From Sphingomonas sp. SUN019 (GTDB lineage: Bacteria; Pseudomonadota; Alphaproteobacteria; Sphingomonadales; Sphingomonadaceae), in the NCBI RefSeq assembly GCF_024758705.1, contig NZ_CP096971.1, forward strand, positions 3,191,501-3,255,500: a DNA stretch of 64,000 nt, in the 5' to 3' direction. Positions 9,677-17,287 of the stretch are shown here, in pieces. The notes beneath the pieces are model-generated. The model was not told the origin of the DNA. It made no database searches and saw only the letters and a program-made list of their open reading frames with translations. The position numbers were made by a program, and so were the translations under genes. Numbering within the stretch: position 1 is the first letter of the stretch; every line of letters starts with the position of its first letter.

Positions 9677-10045
9677 GTGGAAGATACCCTTGAACTCGAC
9701 GTGCACGATCTGGAGGTGCCGGTGCTGACCGGCATCTATTCCGAAGAGACGCATCTGCCGCAGCCGCTGCGCATCTCGCTGAGCGTGTTGCTGGATGCGC
9801 CCGATCGCTTCGCGCACGACACGCCGCTGTCTGCGTCGAAGAACTACCTCGACCTGAAACACGCTGCGACCGCCTTGCCGGGGGGGGTGCATTTCACGCT
9901 GATCGAGGGCGTCGCCGATCACATCGCCGAGACACTCTTCCTGCAGGACAAGCGTGTGCGCCGGGTGACGGTCAAGATCGTCAAGCTGGCGATCGCCGAA
10001 GCGGGCGAATCGATCGGCGTCACGATGGTGCGTCACCGGCGCTGA
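9677..10045 (+). CDS. folB: Dihydroneopterin aldolase
   Basis: 122-residue enzyme of tetrahydrofolate synthesis that splits 7,8-dihydroneopterin to 6-hydroxymethyl-dihydropterin and glycolaldehyde. The family order is clear: LTGIYSEETHLPQPLRISLSVLLD at the N-terminus with the conserved Glu, the pterin-pocket segment FTLIEGVADHIAETLF, and the C-terminal VKIVKLAIAEAGESIGV carrying the conserved lysine. The chosen start is a GTG that gives the usual family length; the frame is open 190 bases further upstream but that part is antisense to the GNAT gene. No other folate gene is adjacent. Confidence 0.85.
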   Translation: MEDTLELDVHDLEVPVLTGIYSEETHLPQPLRISLSVLLDAPDRFAHDTPLSASKNYLDLKHAATALPGGVHFTLIEGVADHIAETLFLQDKRVRRVTVKIVKLAIAEAGESIGVTMVRHRR

Positions 10046-10071
10046 GGCTGTCTGAGAATTCGCGAAATACG

Positions 10072-10920
10072 CTATCCGCGGCCGCACGGCCCCAATTGCT
10101 CCAGCACGAACGAATAATCCTCGCGCGCCTTCGCCGCATCGTCCGGCGCGATCGATTCGGTGCTGCGTTCCGGCAGGTCGCGCGGCAGGCCGCAGGCGAG
10201 GCGATACCATAACAATGTGTCGCGGCGCGGCGGGCCGGCCGAATCGTCGACGATTTCCGACAGCGCGACCGCCCAGCGCGGCGCTTCGCCCGGGCGGCGC
10301 AGGATCGACAGCGATACAGGGCGGCGATCGGCGGTGGCCAGGAACACCTGCGTTTCGCCTTCTCCGGGCAGCGAACCGGCGACATGGAAGGCGTTGCCGA
10401 CCCCGGTGATGTCGGGCGGCGCGTCGGTGGCAACCAGTTCGCCGACGATCTTACGCGCCAGCGCGTCGGTGGACGGCGACCAGGCGCGTTGCGCGCCGGG
10501 AGTGACGAGTTGCACCTGATTGGCACGGCCGGCGACCGGACGGGCGAACAGCAGTACGCGGGTTTTCTTGTATTTGGGGATACGGCCGTCCGAATCTAGC
10601 GGCGCATCAAGCAGATAGCCGACGCGTGGCGGGATCGCGCCGGGGCCGCGGACCAGCGCGGTCACATCCGCCTCGACATAGAAGCGCGCGACGCCCGGCG
10701 GGACGGCGGCGGCCTCTGCGCCCTTGATCCGGCTGGTCGAACGGATCGTGGCGTCGATCACCAGCGGACTGCCGATCACCAGTTCCGCGAGATCGGCATA
10801 ATCGGGTCCGGCGGCGGGAACTGCGACTCCGGACGGAACCGGTTGCGCCTGCGCGGCGTAGGGGGAAAGGAGAAGCGCGGCGAGGAGTGCGGCGCAGGGC
10901 GAGCTTAGGGGCGACATCAT
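10072..10920 (-). CDS. Exported hypothetical protein
   Basis: Protein of about 282 residues with a clear Sec signal peptide (MMSPLSSPCAALLAALLLSP followed by YAAQAQP). The mature part has an early segment VIGSPLVIDATIRSTSRIKG, a predicted beta-rich middle with ADVTALVRGPGAIPPRVGYL, and a C-terminal region holding two cysteines (ACGLPRDLPE and QLGPCGRG). I do not recognise a family. The domain style (polarised strands around ARFYVEADVTAL and RVLLFARPV) resembles small periplasmic proteins of sphingomonads. It diverges from tonB, with about 230 bases between, and ends 26 bases from the convergent folB end. Confidence 0.65.
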   Translation of the reverse strand: MMSPLSSPCAALLAALLLSPYAAQAQPVPSGVAVPAAGPDYADLAELVIGSPLVIDATIRSTSRIKGAEAAAVPPGVARFYVEADVTALVRGPGAIPPRVGYLLDAPLDSDGRIPKYKKTRVLLFARPVAGRANQVQLVTPGAQRAWSPSTDALARKIVGELVATDAPPDITGVGNAFHVAGSLPGEGETQVFLATADRRPVSLSILRRPGEAPRWAVALSEIVDDSAGPPRRDTLLWYRLACGLPRDLPERSTESIAPDDAAKAREDYSFVLEQLGPCGRG

Positions 10921-11153
10921 GACGTCAATAATAGCGCCGAGGCATCTGAACGTTATAGAAATAAAACCGTCACGTCGCGATTGTACGTTTGTTGCGTCCG
11001 ACAAAGCGTTTGCGTGTCACACGGGGTCGCGATAGGACTCGCACTCTGACGGCGTTGCGGTTAGCGCCGAACAGACGGGTGTGCCCTTCCGACGCTACGG
11101 AAAAGGCAGCCTGGCCCCTAGCGGCCCTAGGGATGAGGGAGTTTCTTTGCTGA

Positions 11154-11807
11154 ATGGCCTATGCTGACCAGAAGATGAGCGGGAACAAGATCGTCGCGAT
11201 CGTTATCGTCGCGTTGATCCATGCGGTTCTCGGCTACGCCTTCGTCACCGGCCTCGCGTTTCAATACGTGAAGAAGGTGTCGGAGAAGCTGAACACGTTC
11301 GACGTCGAGGAGCCACCGCCCCCGCCGCCGGACGAACCGCCGCCCCCGCCGCCAGACATTCCGTTGACGCCGCCGCCGGTCGTGTCGCCGCCGCCGATCG
11401 TGATGACGCCATCCCCACCGGTGGTGATCAATACGACCCCGGTGCCGCCGCCACCCATGCCGCCGGTCGCCGTCGCCGTGCCGGTTCCTCCGCCGCCAGC
11501 AGCCCCGCGCGTGTCGCAGGCGGCAGGGCTGAAGGGTAACCCGGGGCAGTTCTTCGGCGCGGACAACTATCCGCCGTCGGCGCTGCGTGCGGGTGAAGCG
11601 GGGCGCGTCGTCGCATCGCTCACCGTGGGCGTGGATGGTCGCGTGACGGACTGTGTCGTCTCGACGTCGAGCGGCAGTTCGGCGCTCGATCAGGCGACGT
11701 GCCGGATCGCGCGCAGCCGGGTCCGGTTCTCGCCGGCGAAGGACGACAACGGCGCTCCGATCGCGTCGAAATACACGTTGCCGGTGCGCTGGCAGATTCC
11801 GGAATAA
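11154..11807 (+). CDS. tonB: TonB energy-transducing protein
   Basis: 217-residue TonB. A single N-terminal membrane helix (KIVAIVIVALIHAVLGYAFV) is followed by a long proline-rich spacer (runs of PPPPPP from residue 50 to about 125). The C-terminal domain contains NYPPSALRAGEAGRVVASLTV, with the conserved YP motif, and ends in LPVRWQIPE. It transmits inner-membrane proton-motive force to TonB-dependent receptors such as the one at 42.1 kb. The ribosome-binding region GGATGAGGGAG lies upstream. It starts an operon with exbB and two exbD genes, the usual sphingomonad order. Confidence 0.92.
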   Translation: MAYADQKMSGNKIVAIVIVALIHAVLGYAFVTGLAFQYVKKVSEKLNTFDVEEPPPPPPDEPPPPPPDIPLTPPPVVSPPPIVMTPSPPVVINTTPVPPPPMPPVAVAVPVPPPPAAPRVSQAAGLKGNPGQFFGADNYPPSALRAGEAGRVVASLTVGVDGRVTDCVVSTSSGSSALDQATCRIARSRVRFSPAKDDNGAPIASKYTLPVRWQIPE

Positions 11808-11849
11808 CCGCGCCGCTGCGCGCACGACCATCTAGAGGAAAGACTCGCT

Positions 11850-12653
11850 ATGATCATCAATATCCTGGCAGCGGCCGGCAACGCTGCCGCCCCCGCTGGC
11901 GAAAACCCGTACGGCCTGGGCGCCGCGCTCGAACAGGGCGGCATCATCGCCCAGACCGTGTTCGGCATCCTGGTGCTGTTCTCGGTCGTTTCGTTCTACA
12001 TCATGTTCACCAAGCTGTTCGAGCAACAGAAAATCATCAACCAGTACAAGCGGATGCGTGCTGGCTTCTGGAACGCAAACTCGCTGCGCGAGGGATCGGC
12101 CAAGCTCGAGAAGAATTCCGCGTACAAGCAGATCGTCGACGACGGTCTGGCCGCGCAGGAGCAGCACACCAAGCTGACCGATCCGGTCGAGGCGCATGAC
12201 TGGCTGCACGGTTCGCTGGGCCGCTCGGAAAACGCGATCAACTCGAAGCTGGGCGGCGGTCTCGCCTTCCTGGCGACGGTCGGCGCGACCGCGCCGTTCA
12301 TCGGGCTGTTCGGCACGGTGGTCGGCATCTACCGCGCACTGGTGAAGATCGGCGCGGCGGGACAGGCATCGATCGACGCGGTCGCAGGCCCGGTCGGCGA
12401 GGCGCTGATCATGACCGCGCTCGGCCTGGTCGTCGCGGTTCCCGCGGTGCTCGGCTACAACTGGCTGCAGCGTCGCAACAAGGCGATCGCGGAAGATCTC
12501 TCGGCGTTTTCGAACGACGTGCTGGGCTACCTCGCGTCGAACGGCGCGGTTCGTCCGGCCTTCGCCGGTGCGGCCAAGACCGCTCCGACGAAGCCCGTCG
12601 CCGCGACGACGACCACGGCCGGCCAGACCGGTGGCGTGCAGACCCGCGCATAA
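11850..12653 (+). CDS. exbB: ExbB/TolQ/MotA-type proton channel protein
   Basis: 267-residue inner-membrane subunit of the ExbB-ExbD motor that energises TonB. There are three membrane helices: about residues 30-52 (IIAQTVFGILVLFSVVSFYI), 130-155 and 175-200. The family core LATVGATAPFIGLFGTVVGI and the third helix GEALIMTALGLVVAVPAVLGYNW are intact. A low-complexity Ala/Thr tail (AAKTAPTKPVAATTTTAGQ) extends beyond the usual family end, and its function is unknown. It lies 42 bases after tonB. A hairpin sits between it and the first exbD. Confidence 0.92.
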   Translation: MIINILAAAGNAAAPAGENPYGLGAALEQGGIIAQTVFGILVLFSVVSFYIMFTKLFEQQKIINQYKRMRAGFWNANSLREGSAKLEKNSAYKQIVDDGLAAQEQHTKLTDPVEAHDWLHGSLGRSENAINSKLGGGLAFLATVGATAPFIGLFGTVVGIYRALVKIGAAGQASIDAVAGPVGEALIMTALGLVVAVPAVLGYNWLQRRNKAIAEDLSAFSNDVLGYLASNGAVRPAFAGAAKTAPTKPVAATTTTAGQTGGVQTRA

Positions 12654-12663
12654 GCACTACTTT

Positions 12664-12688
12664 CGGGGTCGTCGTACCGGCGACCCCG
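12664..12688 (+). other. Intercistronic hairpin exbB-exbD
   Basis: A perfect 8-base inverted repeat (CGGGGTCG / CGACCCCG) with a 9-base loop lies between exbB and the first exbD. There is no T-tract, so it is unlikely to stop transcription fully. It may stabilise the upstream tonB-exbB message or set the ratio of ExbB to ExbD, which are needed in unequal amounts. Confidence 0.5.
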
Positions 12689-12743
12689 ATTACGCGACGC
12701 CCGCTGTCGGGACGGAGCGAATAATGGATAGGATGTATCGCAC

Positions 12744-13223
12744 ATGGCGATGAGCGTTGGTGACAACACAGATACGCCGATGTCGGACATCAACACGACG
12801 CCGCTGGTCGACGTCATGCTGGTGCTTCTGATCATCTTTCTGATCGCGGTTCCGGTCGTGATCCAGACCGTCAAGGTCGAACTGCCAAAGGTTCGTTTCG
12901 ACCCGACGACGACCAAGCCCGAGAACGTCTCGCTGTCGATCACCAGCGACGGCAGCGGCGCCTGCAAGGTGTATTGGGGCATGACCCCGGTGACGCATCA
13001 GGAACTGCTCGATCGTGCGGTCGCCAAGCTGAAGGCGGAAATCGCGCGTCAGGGCGGCATCGGCAACCCGGATCTCGAACTGCCCGAGGCGCATGTGCGC
13101 GGCGACGTGAACACGCCGTGGCGCTGCATCGGCGGCGCGATCTTCAATATGCAGATGGCCGGTTTCGCGAAGGTCGGCTTCATTTCGGAACCGCCGCCGG
13201 GCACCGGCGTGACGCGGCTCTGA
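12744..13223 (+). CDS. exbD: ExbD/TolR-family biopolymer transporter, copy 1
   Basis: 159-residue ExbD. One N-terminal membrane helix carries the essential proton-path aspartate in NTTPLVDVMLVLLIIFLIAVP, followed by a periplasmic domain. It forms the rotor or stator core with ExbB to drive TonB. This copy is longer than the next and contains two cysteines (GACKVYW and PWRCIGG) that could form a periplasmic disulfide; the second copy has none. It lies 90 bases after exbB and 25 bases before the second exbD. Confidence 0.9.
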   Translation: MAMSVGDNTDTPMSDINTTPLVDVMLVLLIIFLIAVPVVIQTVKVELPKVRFDPTTTKPENVSLSITSDGSGACKVYWGMTPVTHQELLDRAVAKLKAEIARQGGIGNPDLELPEAHVRGDVNTPWRCIGGAIFNMQMAGFAKVGFISEPPPGTGVTRL

Positions 13224-13248
13224 ATCAGGCCATCAGGAGTAATTTGAC

Positions 13249-13677
13249 ATGGCAATGAGTGGCGGCAACGACGATGGCGAGCCGATGATGGAACTGAACA
13301 TGACGCCGTTGATCGACGTCCTGCTCGTTCTGATCATCATGTTCATCATCACCATTCCGATCCAATCGCACGCGGTGAAGGTCGATCTTCCGCAGAACGA
13401 CCCGAATGCGGTGAAGCCCCCGGTCGAACCGGACAAGAACAAGATCTCGATCGATCCCGCGGGAACGGTGGCGTGGAACGGCCAGCCGGTCGACGAAGTG
13501 ACGCTGCGGCAATATCTGAACATCGCCGCGTCGCTGAAGCCGGAACCCGAACTGCACTTCCAGCCCGATCCGGCGGCGCGTTACGAAGTGGTCGATCGTA
13601 CCCTGGCGGTGGTGAAACGGTCGAACATCACGAAGCTCGGCTTCATCGGCAACGAGCAGTTCTACAAGGAATTCTGA
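13249..13677 (+). CDS. exbD: ExbD/TolR-family biopolymer transporter, copy 2
   Basis: 142-residue second ExbD paralogue with the conserved membrane aspartate in NMTPLIDVLLVLIIMFIITIP. The periplasmic domain is more acidic and cysteine-free. Two tandem exbD genes after exbB are typical of sphingomonads, Caulobacter and Xanthomonas; in Xanthomonas the extra ExbD is known to be needed for specialised tasks. It is the last gene of the operon and is followed 64 bases on by an intrinsic terminator. Confidence 0.9.
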   Translation: MAMSGGNDDGEPMMELNMTPLIDVLLVLIIMFIITIPIQSHAVKVDLPQNDPNAVKPPVEPDKNKISIDPAGTVAWNGQPVDEVTLRQYLNIAASLKPEPELHFQPDPAARYEVVDRTLAVVKRSNITKLGFIGNEQFYKEF

Positions 13678-13741
13678 TCGCCTTGGCGATCGGTCGATCC
13701 CGACGACGCAGGCCGCCGATATATCGGTCGGCACATTCAAA

Positions 13742-13770
13742 GGGCGGTCCCGCGGGGCCGCCCTTTTTCT
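13742..13770 (+). terminator. Intrinsic terminator of tonB-exbB-exbD-exbD
   Basis: GC-rich stem GGGCGG / CCGCCC, extended inward by CCC/GGG across a T-G wobble, followed directly by TTTTTCTTT. It has the full form of a Rho-independent terminator and ends the energy operon. Confidence 0.85.
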
Positions 13771-13888
13771 TTGCCGAACCGCAATTCGGCCCGCCTCGAT
13801 CTTGCGCATGTTTCACGAAAGTGACATACCAGTGTCACAAAAGTGAAATGGTGATGTAACGTCATCGTCATTTAAGTGAGGAGGTGGG

Positions 13889-14254
13889 ATGATGCGCACG
13901 ATAGTAGCGGCGGCGACGCTCTCGTTGATGGTGGCCAGCCCGGCGCTTGCCGACTCAACCGCACCGCGCGACCGCACCGGGTACCGCGCGATCGCAGCGG
14001 GCGATCTGGCGCTGGCGGAACGCGATCTGGTCGCCGAACGCCGAATCTTCCCGCAGCGCCCGGAACTCATGCTCAACCTCGCGGCGGTCTATGCGCGCAC
14101 CGGGCGGGTCGCCGAGGCGCGTGCGCTGTACGATGCGGCGCTGAATGCGCCTGCCGTCGAACTCGACATATCGGGCGGAAAGGTGGCGACGTCGCACGAG
14201 GTAGCGCGAGCGGGGCAGGCGATGCTGAGCAGCGGACAGATCGCCTCGCGGTGA
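13889..14254 (+). CDS. Small exported TPR-like protein
   Basis: 121-residue protein with a signal peptide (MMRTIVAAATLSLMVASPALAD). The mature part reads as two helical hairpins of tetratricopeptide type: GYRAIAAGDLALAERDLVAE and PELMLNLAAVYARTGRVAEARALYDAAL, the second a good TPR consensus. It is probably periplasmic and may bind a protein partner. A strong site, GAGGAGGTGGG, precedes the start. The nearby region has many TGACA/GTGACA-like repeats and is AT-richer than average, suggesting its own promoter. Confidence 0.75.
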   Translation: MMRTIVAAATLSLMVASPALADSTAPRDRTGYRAIAAGDLALAERDLVAERRIFPQRPELMLNLAAVYARTGRVAEARALYDAALNAPAVELDISGGKVATSHEVARAGQAMLSSGQIASR

Positions 14255-14935
14255 GCCGGGTGATGGGGTGACGACCGGCCAGCGGCGTACGGCGTGCGAC
14301 TGGTCATCACCACACGCCCAGATTGACGACATTGCTTACCGTTTTGGCGCCAGCGCGAAGGTTCGCGCTTCTCCCGCGTGAACGCGCGCCGCCACGGCCA
14401 GACACGACGAATGGGCGAGCGTCAGCGCGGTGCGCGCAAGTGCCGGGCGGGCCATCAGACTATCGCGACCTACCGGCGTAGTAGCTAGGCCGCAGACTCA
14501 TCAGCGCGGAGCGACGGCCGCATGGAATCGCGCTCGACCAGAGTCGCGCGCGAGACCGTATCGTTCCAGCAGTTTCGCCACGTCGGCCCAGACCGCAGCG
14601 CGCAGAAGATGCCCTTCGACAAGCGCCGGTCATGGCCATGCGCCACGCCTCACGGCTTGTTGAGCAGCCGCGGCTCGATCAATATCGGCTCATGCCGTTG
14701 CGGAATCAGCCAGGCGCGTTTTCGTCTAGCCGTCACGGCGGACCAGCAACCCAGCAAGCTGCGAGCAGCCAAACTGGCATGGCCCAAGCTACGAGAGGCA
14801 ATCCGACGTAGAAGCCAAGACGAGCCCTCTCCGTTTCAGGGCCGAAGCTGTCACCGAATACAATTGCGTCGCGGAGTTACATCACCACAGAATTTGAAAC
14901 GAGAGGCTTGCCCCCGTCACAGCAGCGCACCGCCT
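14255..14935. other. Gene-poor stretch, probably decayed coding DNA
   Basis: About 680 bases with no convincing intact gene. Codon structure is irregular and stops occur in all frames. On the minus strand an open frame at about 14336-14500 contains the coding-like segment SLMARPALARTALTLAHSSC and ends at TAA, but is cut upstream by two TGA codons, as expected of a 3' gene remnant. A plus-strand frame of 154 codons (14522-14986) is open but is Ser/Arg/Pro-rich without any family feature. I see no RNA gene here. Confidence 0.45.
14336..14455 (-). pseudogene. Possible 3' remnant of an unidentified gene
   Basis: Thirty-nine codons from ATG to TAA with alphaproteobacterial codon choice and an amphipathic pattern (MARPALARTALTLAHSSC then LAVAARVHAGEARTFALAPKR). 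The frame continues about 15 codons upstream before hitting tandem TGA stops. I cannot name the family. The call as a remnant is inference from its setting in irregular DNA. Confidence 0.3.
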
Positions 14936-14938
14936 CCG

Positions 14939-15022
14939 TCAAGTCTCTGGCCGCCTTCCGCCTACATAGCCGATACCTACGCCTAGGATCAGGAAGGCGA
15001 GAAGGAAGAGGACAGGGCCCAT
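14939..15022 (-). CDS. Possible small membrane protein (27 aa)
   Basis: Twenty-seven codons from ATG: a single strong hydrophobic helix VLFLLAFLILGVGIGYVGG with an Arg-rich end. The frame is open upstream to just beyond the ABC permease stop and there reads INEDLASASFSRAVGWG, which also looks coding, but that extension begins with ATA rather than ATG. Either the short ATG form is used or an older start has been lost. It follows the permease gene on the same strand by about 60 bases. Confidence 0.35.
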   Translation of the reverse strand: MGPVLFLLAFLILGVGIGYVGGRRPET

Positions 15023-15084
15023 ACCCCAGCCGACCGCCCGGCTGAAAGACGCGCTGGCCAGATCTTCATTTATGGGTTCACACC

Positions 15085-15936
15085 TTAGTTCTTCAGCTTC
15101 CACCCGCTCCGCAGCAGCGCGTAGCACAGCGCCGCGAGCGCCACGTCTAGCGCCAGGATCAGGATGCTCCCCAGCAGCACCGGCGAATCGGCGATGCCGA
15201 GGAATCCGTAGCGAAAGCCGGAGATGATGTAGAAGAACGGGTTCGCGTGGCTGATCGCGTGGAACGTCGGGGAAAGCTTGTCGACCGAATAGAACGTGCC
15301 CGACATCAGCGTCAGCGGCGCGACGACAAAATTTGTCACCGCGGCGGCGTGATCGAACTTCTCCGCCCAGATCGAGGTCAGCACCCCGATCAGCGCGAGG
15401 AACACCGCGCCGAGCAAGCCGAACCACAATACCGCAATTGGATGCACGGGCGTCACATGGACGCCGGGCCACAGCAGCATCGCCAGCCACACCGTGCCGC
15501 CGACCATGAATGCGCGTGTCACTGCGCCGCCGACCAGCGCCGCCAGCAATTCCGCATTCGACAGCGGCGGCATCAGATAATCGACGATCGTGCCCTGGAT
15601 CTTCCCCACCAGCAATGAGAAGCTGGCGTTGGCGAACGCGTTGTTGAGCATGCCCATCACGATCAGGCCGGGCGCGACGAAATCGGCGAACGCCACCTTT
15701 TCGCCGCCGACCGGCACTTCGCTGCGCGCGCCCAGCGCGACCGTAAAAATGATCAGATACAAGAGTGTCGTGATCGCTGGCGCCCAGACAGTCTGGAGCT
15801 GCACCTTGAAGAAACGCCGCACCTCCTTCACATAGAGGGTCTTCAGGCCGCCCCAGTTCACGTTCCGGATCACCGGGACGCCCGGGGCGTTTCTGACCAT
15901 CGACGGAATCTCGCCGATTGGGGGCTGGCTGCTCAT
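15085..15936 (-). CDS. ABC-2 type transporter permease
   Basis: 283-residue inner-membrane permease of the ABC-2 family (NodJ/daunorubicin-exporter-like). About six membrane helices are seen, including WAPAITTLLYLIIFTVAL, AELLAALVGGAVTRAFMVGG, WFGLLGAVFLALIGVLTSIW and the late SILILALDVALAALCYALL. The signature region with NPFFYIISGFRYGFLG is typical of these exporters. No ATPase subunit is adjacent, so it must pair with one encoded elsewhere. The start at MSSQPPIGEIP was preferred over an arginine-rich extension. It diverges from gcrA with 67 bases between. Confidence 0.86.
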   Translation of the reverse strand: MSSQPPIGEIPSMVRNAPGVPVIRNVNWGGLKTLYVKEVRRFFKVQLQTVWAPAITTLLYLIIFTVALGARSEVPVGGEKVAFADFVAPGLIVMGMLNNAFANASFSLLVGKIQGTIVDYLMPPLSNAELLAALVGGAVTRAFMVGGTVWLAMLLWPGVHVTPVHPIAVLWFGLLGAVFLALIGVLTSIWAEKFDHAAAVTNFVVAPLTLMSGTFYSVDKLSPTFHAISHANPFFYIISGFRYGFLGIADSPVLLGSILILALDVALAALCYALLRSGWKLKN

Positions 15937-16003
15937 CGTCAGGTCGCGTAACCGCTGCCGACGCCGCCCGCAACCCGGCGCTGTGCAAGGAACGACACAA
16001 GCA

Positions 16004-16726
16004 ATGTCCTGGACCGAAGAGCGCATCGCGACGCTGAAGCAGATGTGGGAAGGCGGCCAGACCGCGAGTCAGATCGCAGAGGCGCTGGGCGGGGTCAGCC
16101 GCAACGCCGTCATCGGCAAGGCGCATCGCCTGGCGCTGCAGGCGCGCCCGTCGCCGGTGGTGCCGAAAGAGGTCGAGGCCAAGCCCGCCGCCGCTGCGCC
16201 GCCGCCGCCCAAGCCTGCACCGGCCCCCAGGCCCGCACCGGAGCCCGAGCCCGCAGTCGTGGTGGCCGCGCCGCCGTCGCCGCCGCCCGCCGCGCCCGAA
16301 CCTGCGCCCGAACCTGCGCAACGTCCGGTGATGACCGAAGCCGCGCCGATTACGGTGACGACCAACATGGACCCGAAGCCCGCCGGGAATCAGCCGATCC
16401 TGCGTTCGGTCGGTCCGGGCGGTTTCCTTCGCCAGGCGCCGGGCGAACAGCAGGCGCCGATCACCCCCGCCCCGCCGCGGCGGCTGGTTCCGGCCAAGCC
16501 GTCGGCCGAGATTGCGGGCAAGACGTCGTTGCTCGACCTGAGCGACAAGGTCTGCAAATGGCCGCTGGGCCATCCCGGCGAACCCGATTTCCATTTCTGC
16601 GGTGAGAAGGTGAACCCCGGCTTTCCGTATTGCGTCGCGCATTGCGGCCATGCGTATCAGGCGCAGTTGCCGCGTCGCGACCGCCGCGCGCCGCCAATCC
16701 CGTTCGGCGGCCCCCGCGCACGGTGA
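16004..16726 (+). CDS. gcrA: GcrA cell-cycle regulator
   Basis: 240-residue GcrA, an alphaproteobacterial sigma70-associated activator that reads methylated GANTC sites and drives S-phase genes. The DNA-binding N-terminus is textbook: MSWTEERIATLKQMWEGG, then SASQIA-like TASQIAEALGGVSRNAVIGK and AHRLAL. The conserved C-terminus holds CKWPLGHPGEPDFHFCGE and YCVAHCGHAY, a Cys/His cluster. Between them lies a long Pro/Ala-rich linker (about residues 55-110) that is probably disordered. It diverges from the ABC permease. Confidence 0.93.
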   Translation: MSWTEERIATLKQMWEGGQTASQIAEALGGVSRNAVIGKAHRLALQARPSPVVPKEVEAKPAAAAPPPPKPAPAPRPAPEPEPAVVVAAPPSPPPAAPEPAPEPAQRPVMTEAAPITVTTNMDPKPAGNQPILRSVGPGGFLRQAPGEQQAPITPAPPRRLVPAKPSAEIAGKTSLLDLSDKVCKWPLGHPGEPDFHFCGEKVNPGFPYCVAHCGHAYQAQLPRRDRRAPPIPFGGPRAR

Positions 16727-16870
16727 TTCGCGCATGATCGATCCGGATCGGTGGTTAACCGGTCCGGGCGCCTCCGGGCGACATTACGTAACTTCCGTAA
16801 CGATCGCCAAAGCGGCCCGACCGATCGCCTAACCCCCCGCGGCGCATAACGCGCTGCGAAGGGAAGGCGT

Positions 16871-17287
16871 GTGCGACGGTTCCGATCATTCCATCAAGAC
16901 GAGCGCGGCGCGACGATCGTCGAATTCGCGCTTGTCCTGCCGCTGCTGGCGATGCTGCTGCTCGGCATCCTAGGCTATGGCCAGTATTTCCTGCTGGCGC
17001 ATTCGGCGCAGCAGCTGGCCAACGACGCCGCGCGCGCGACCGTCGCGGGACTCAGCCCCGGCGAGCGCCTGACGATAGCGAACGCCGCGGTTGCGCGATC
17101 GCTCTCGACCTTGCCCGAGTTGAAACCGCAGACGGTCAGCCTGGCGGTGACCGAAGCGTCCGAACTGGTGACCGTGCGGGTGCGGATCGACGCCAGCGGC
17201 AATCCCATGTTCCGCGTGCCGCTGGTGCCGATGCCGGATCCGTTGATCGAGCGCCGGGCGGTGGTGCGGCAGGGAGGGTTCGGGTGA
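16871..17287 (+). CDS. TadE-like pilus assembly protein
   Basis: 138-residue TadE-family pseudopilin. After a short basic leader, the segment DERGATIVEFALVLPLLAMLL gives the prepilin-like motif and membrane helix. The remainder is a small periplasmic domain. The start codon is GTG, preceded by GAAGGGAAGG. TadE and TadG normally work with a Flp/Tad secretion apparatus, but no other tad gene is present here. Its stop overlaps the start of the next gene by four bases. Confidence 0.82.
   Translation: MRRFRSFHQDERGATIVEFALVLPLLAMLLLGILGYGQYFLLAHSAQQLANDAARATVAGLSPGERLTIANAAVARSLSTLPELKPQTVSLAVTEASELVTVRVRIDASGNPMFRVPLVPMPDPLIERRAVVRQGGFG

Noticed and set aside
14522..14986. 154-codon plus-strand frame
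   Set aside because: Ser/Arg/Pro-rich with irregular codon use, no start signal and no motif; it overlaps the end of the small membrane ORF on the other strand.
16727..16870. CtrA or other cell-cycle operator between gcrA and tadE
   Set aside because: TTAACC and TTACGTAA are present but the TTAA-N7-TTAA spacing is not met.
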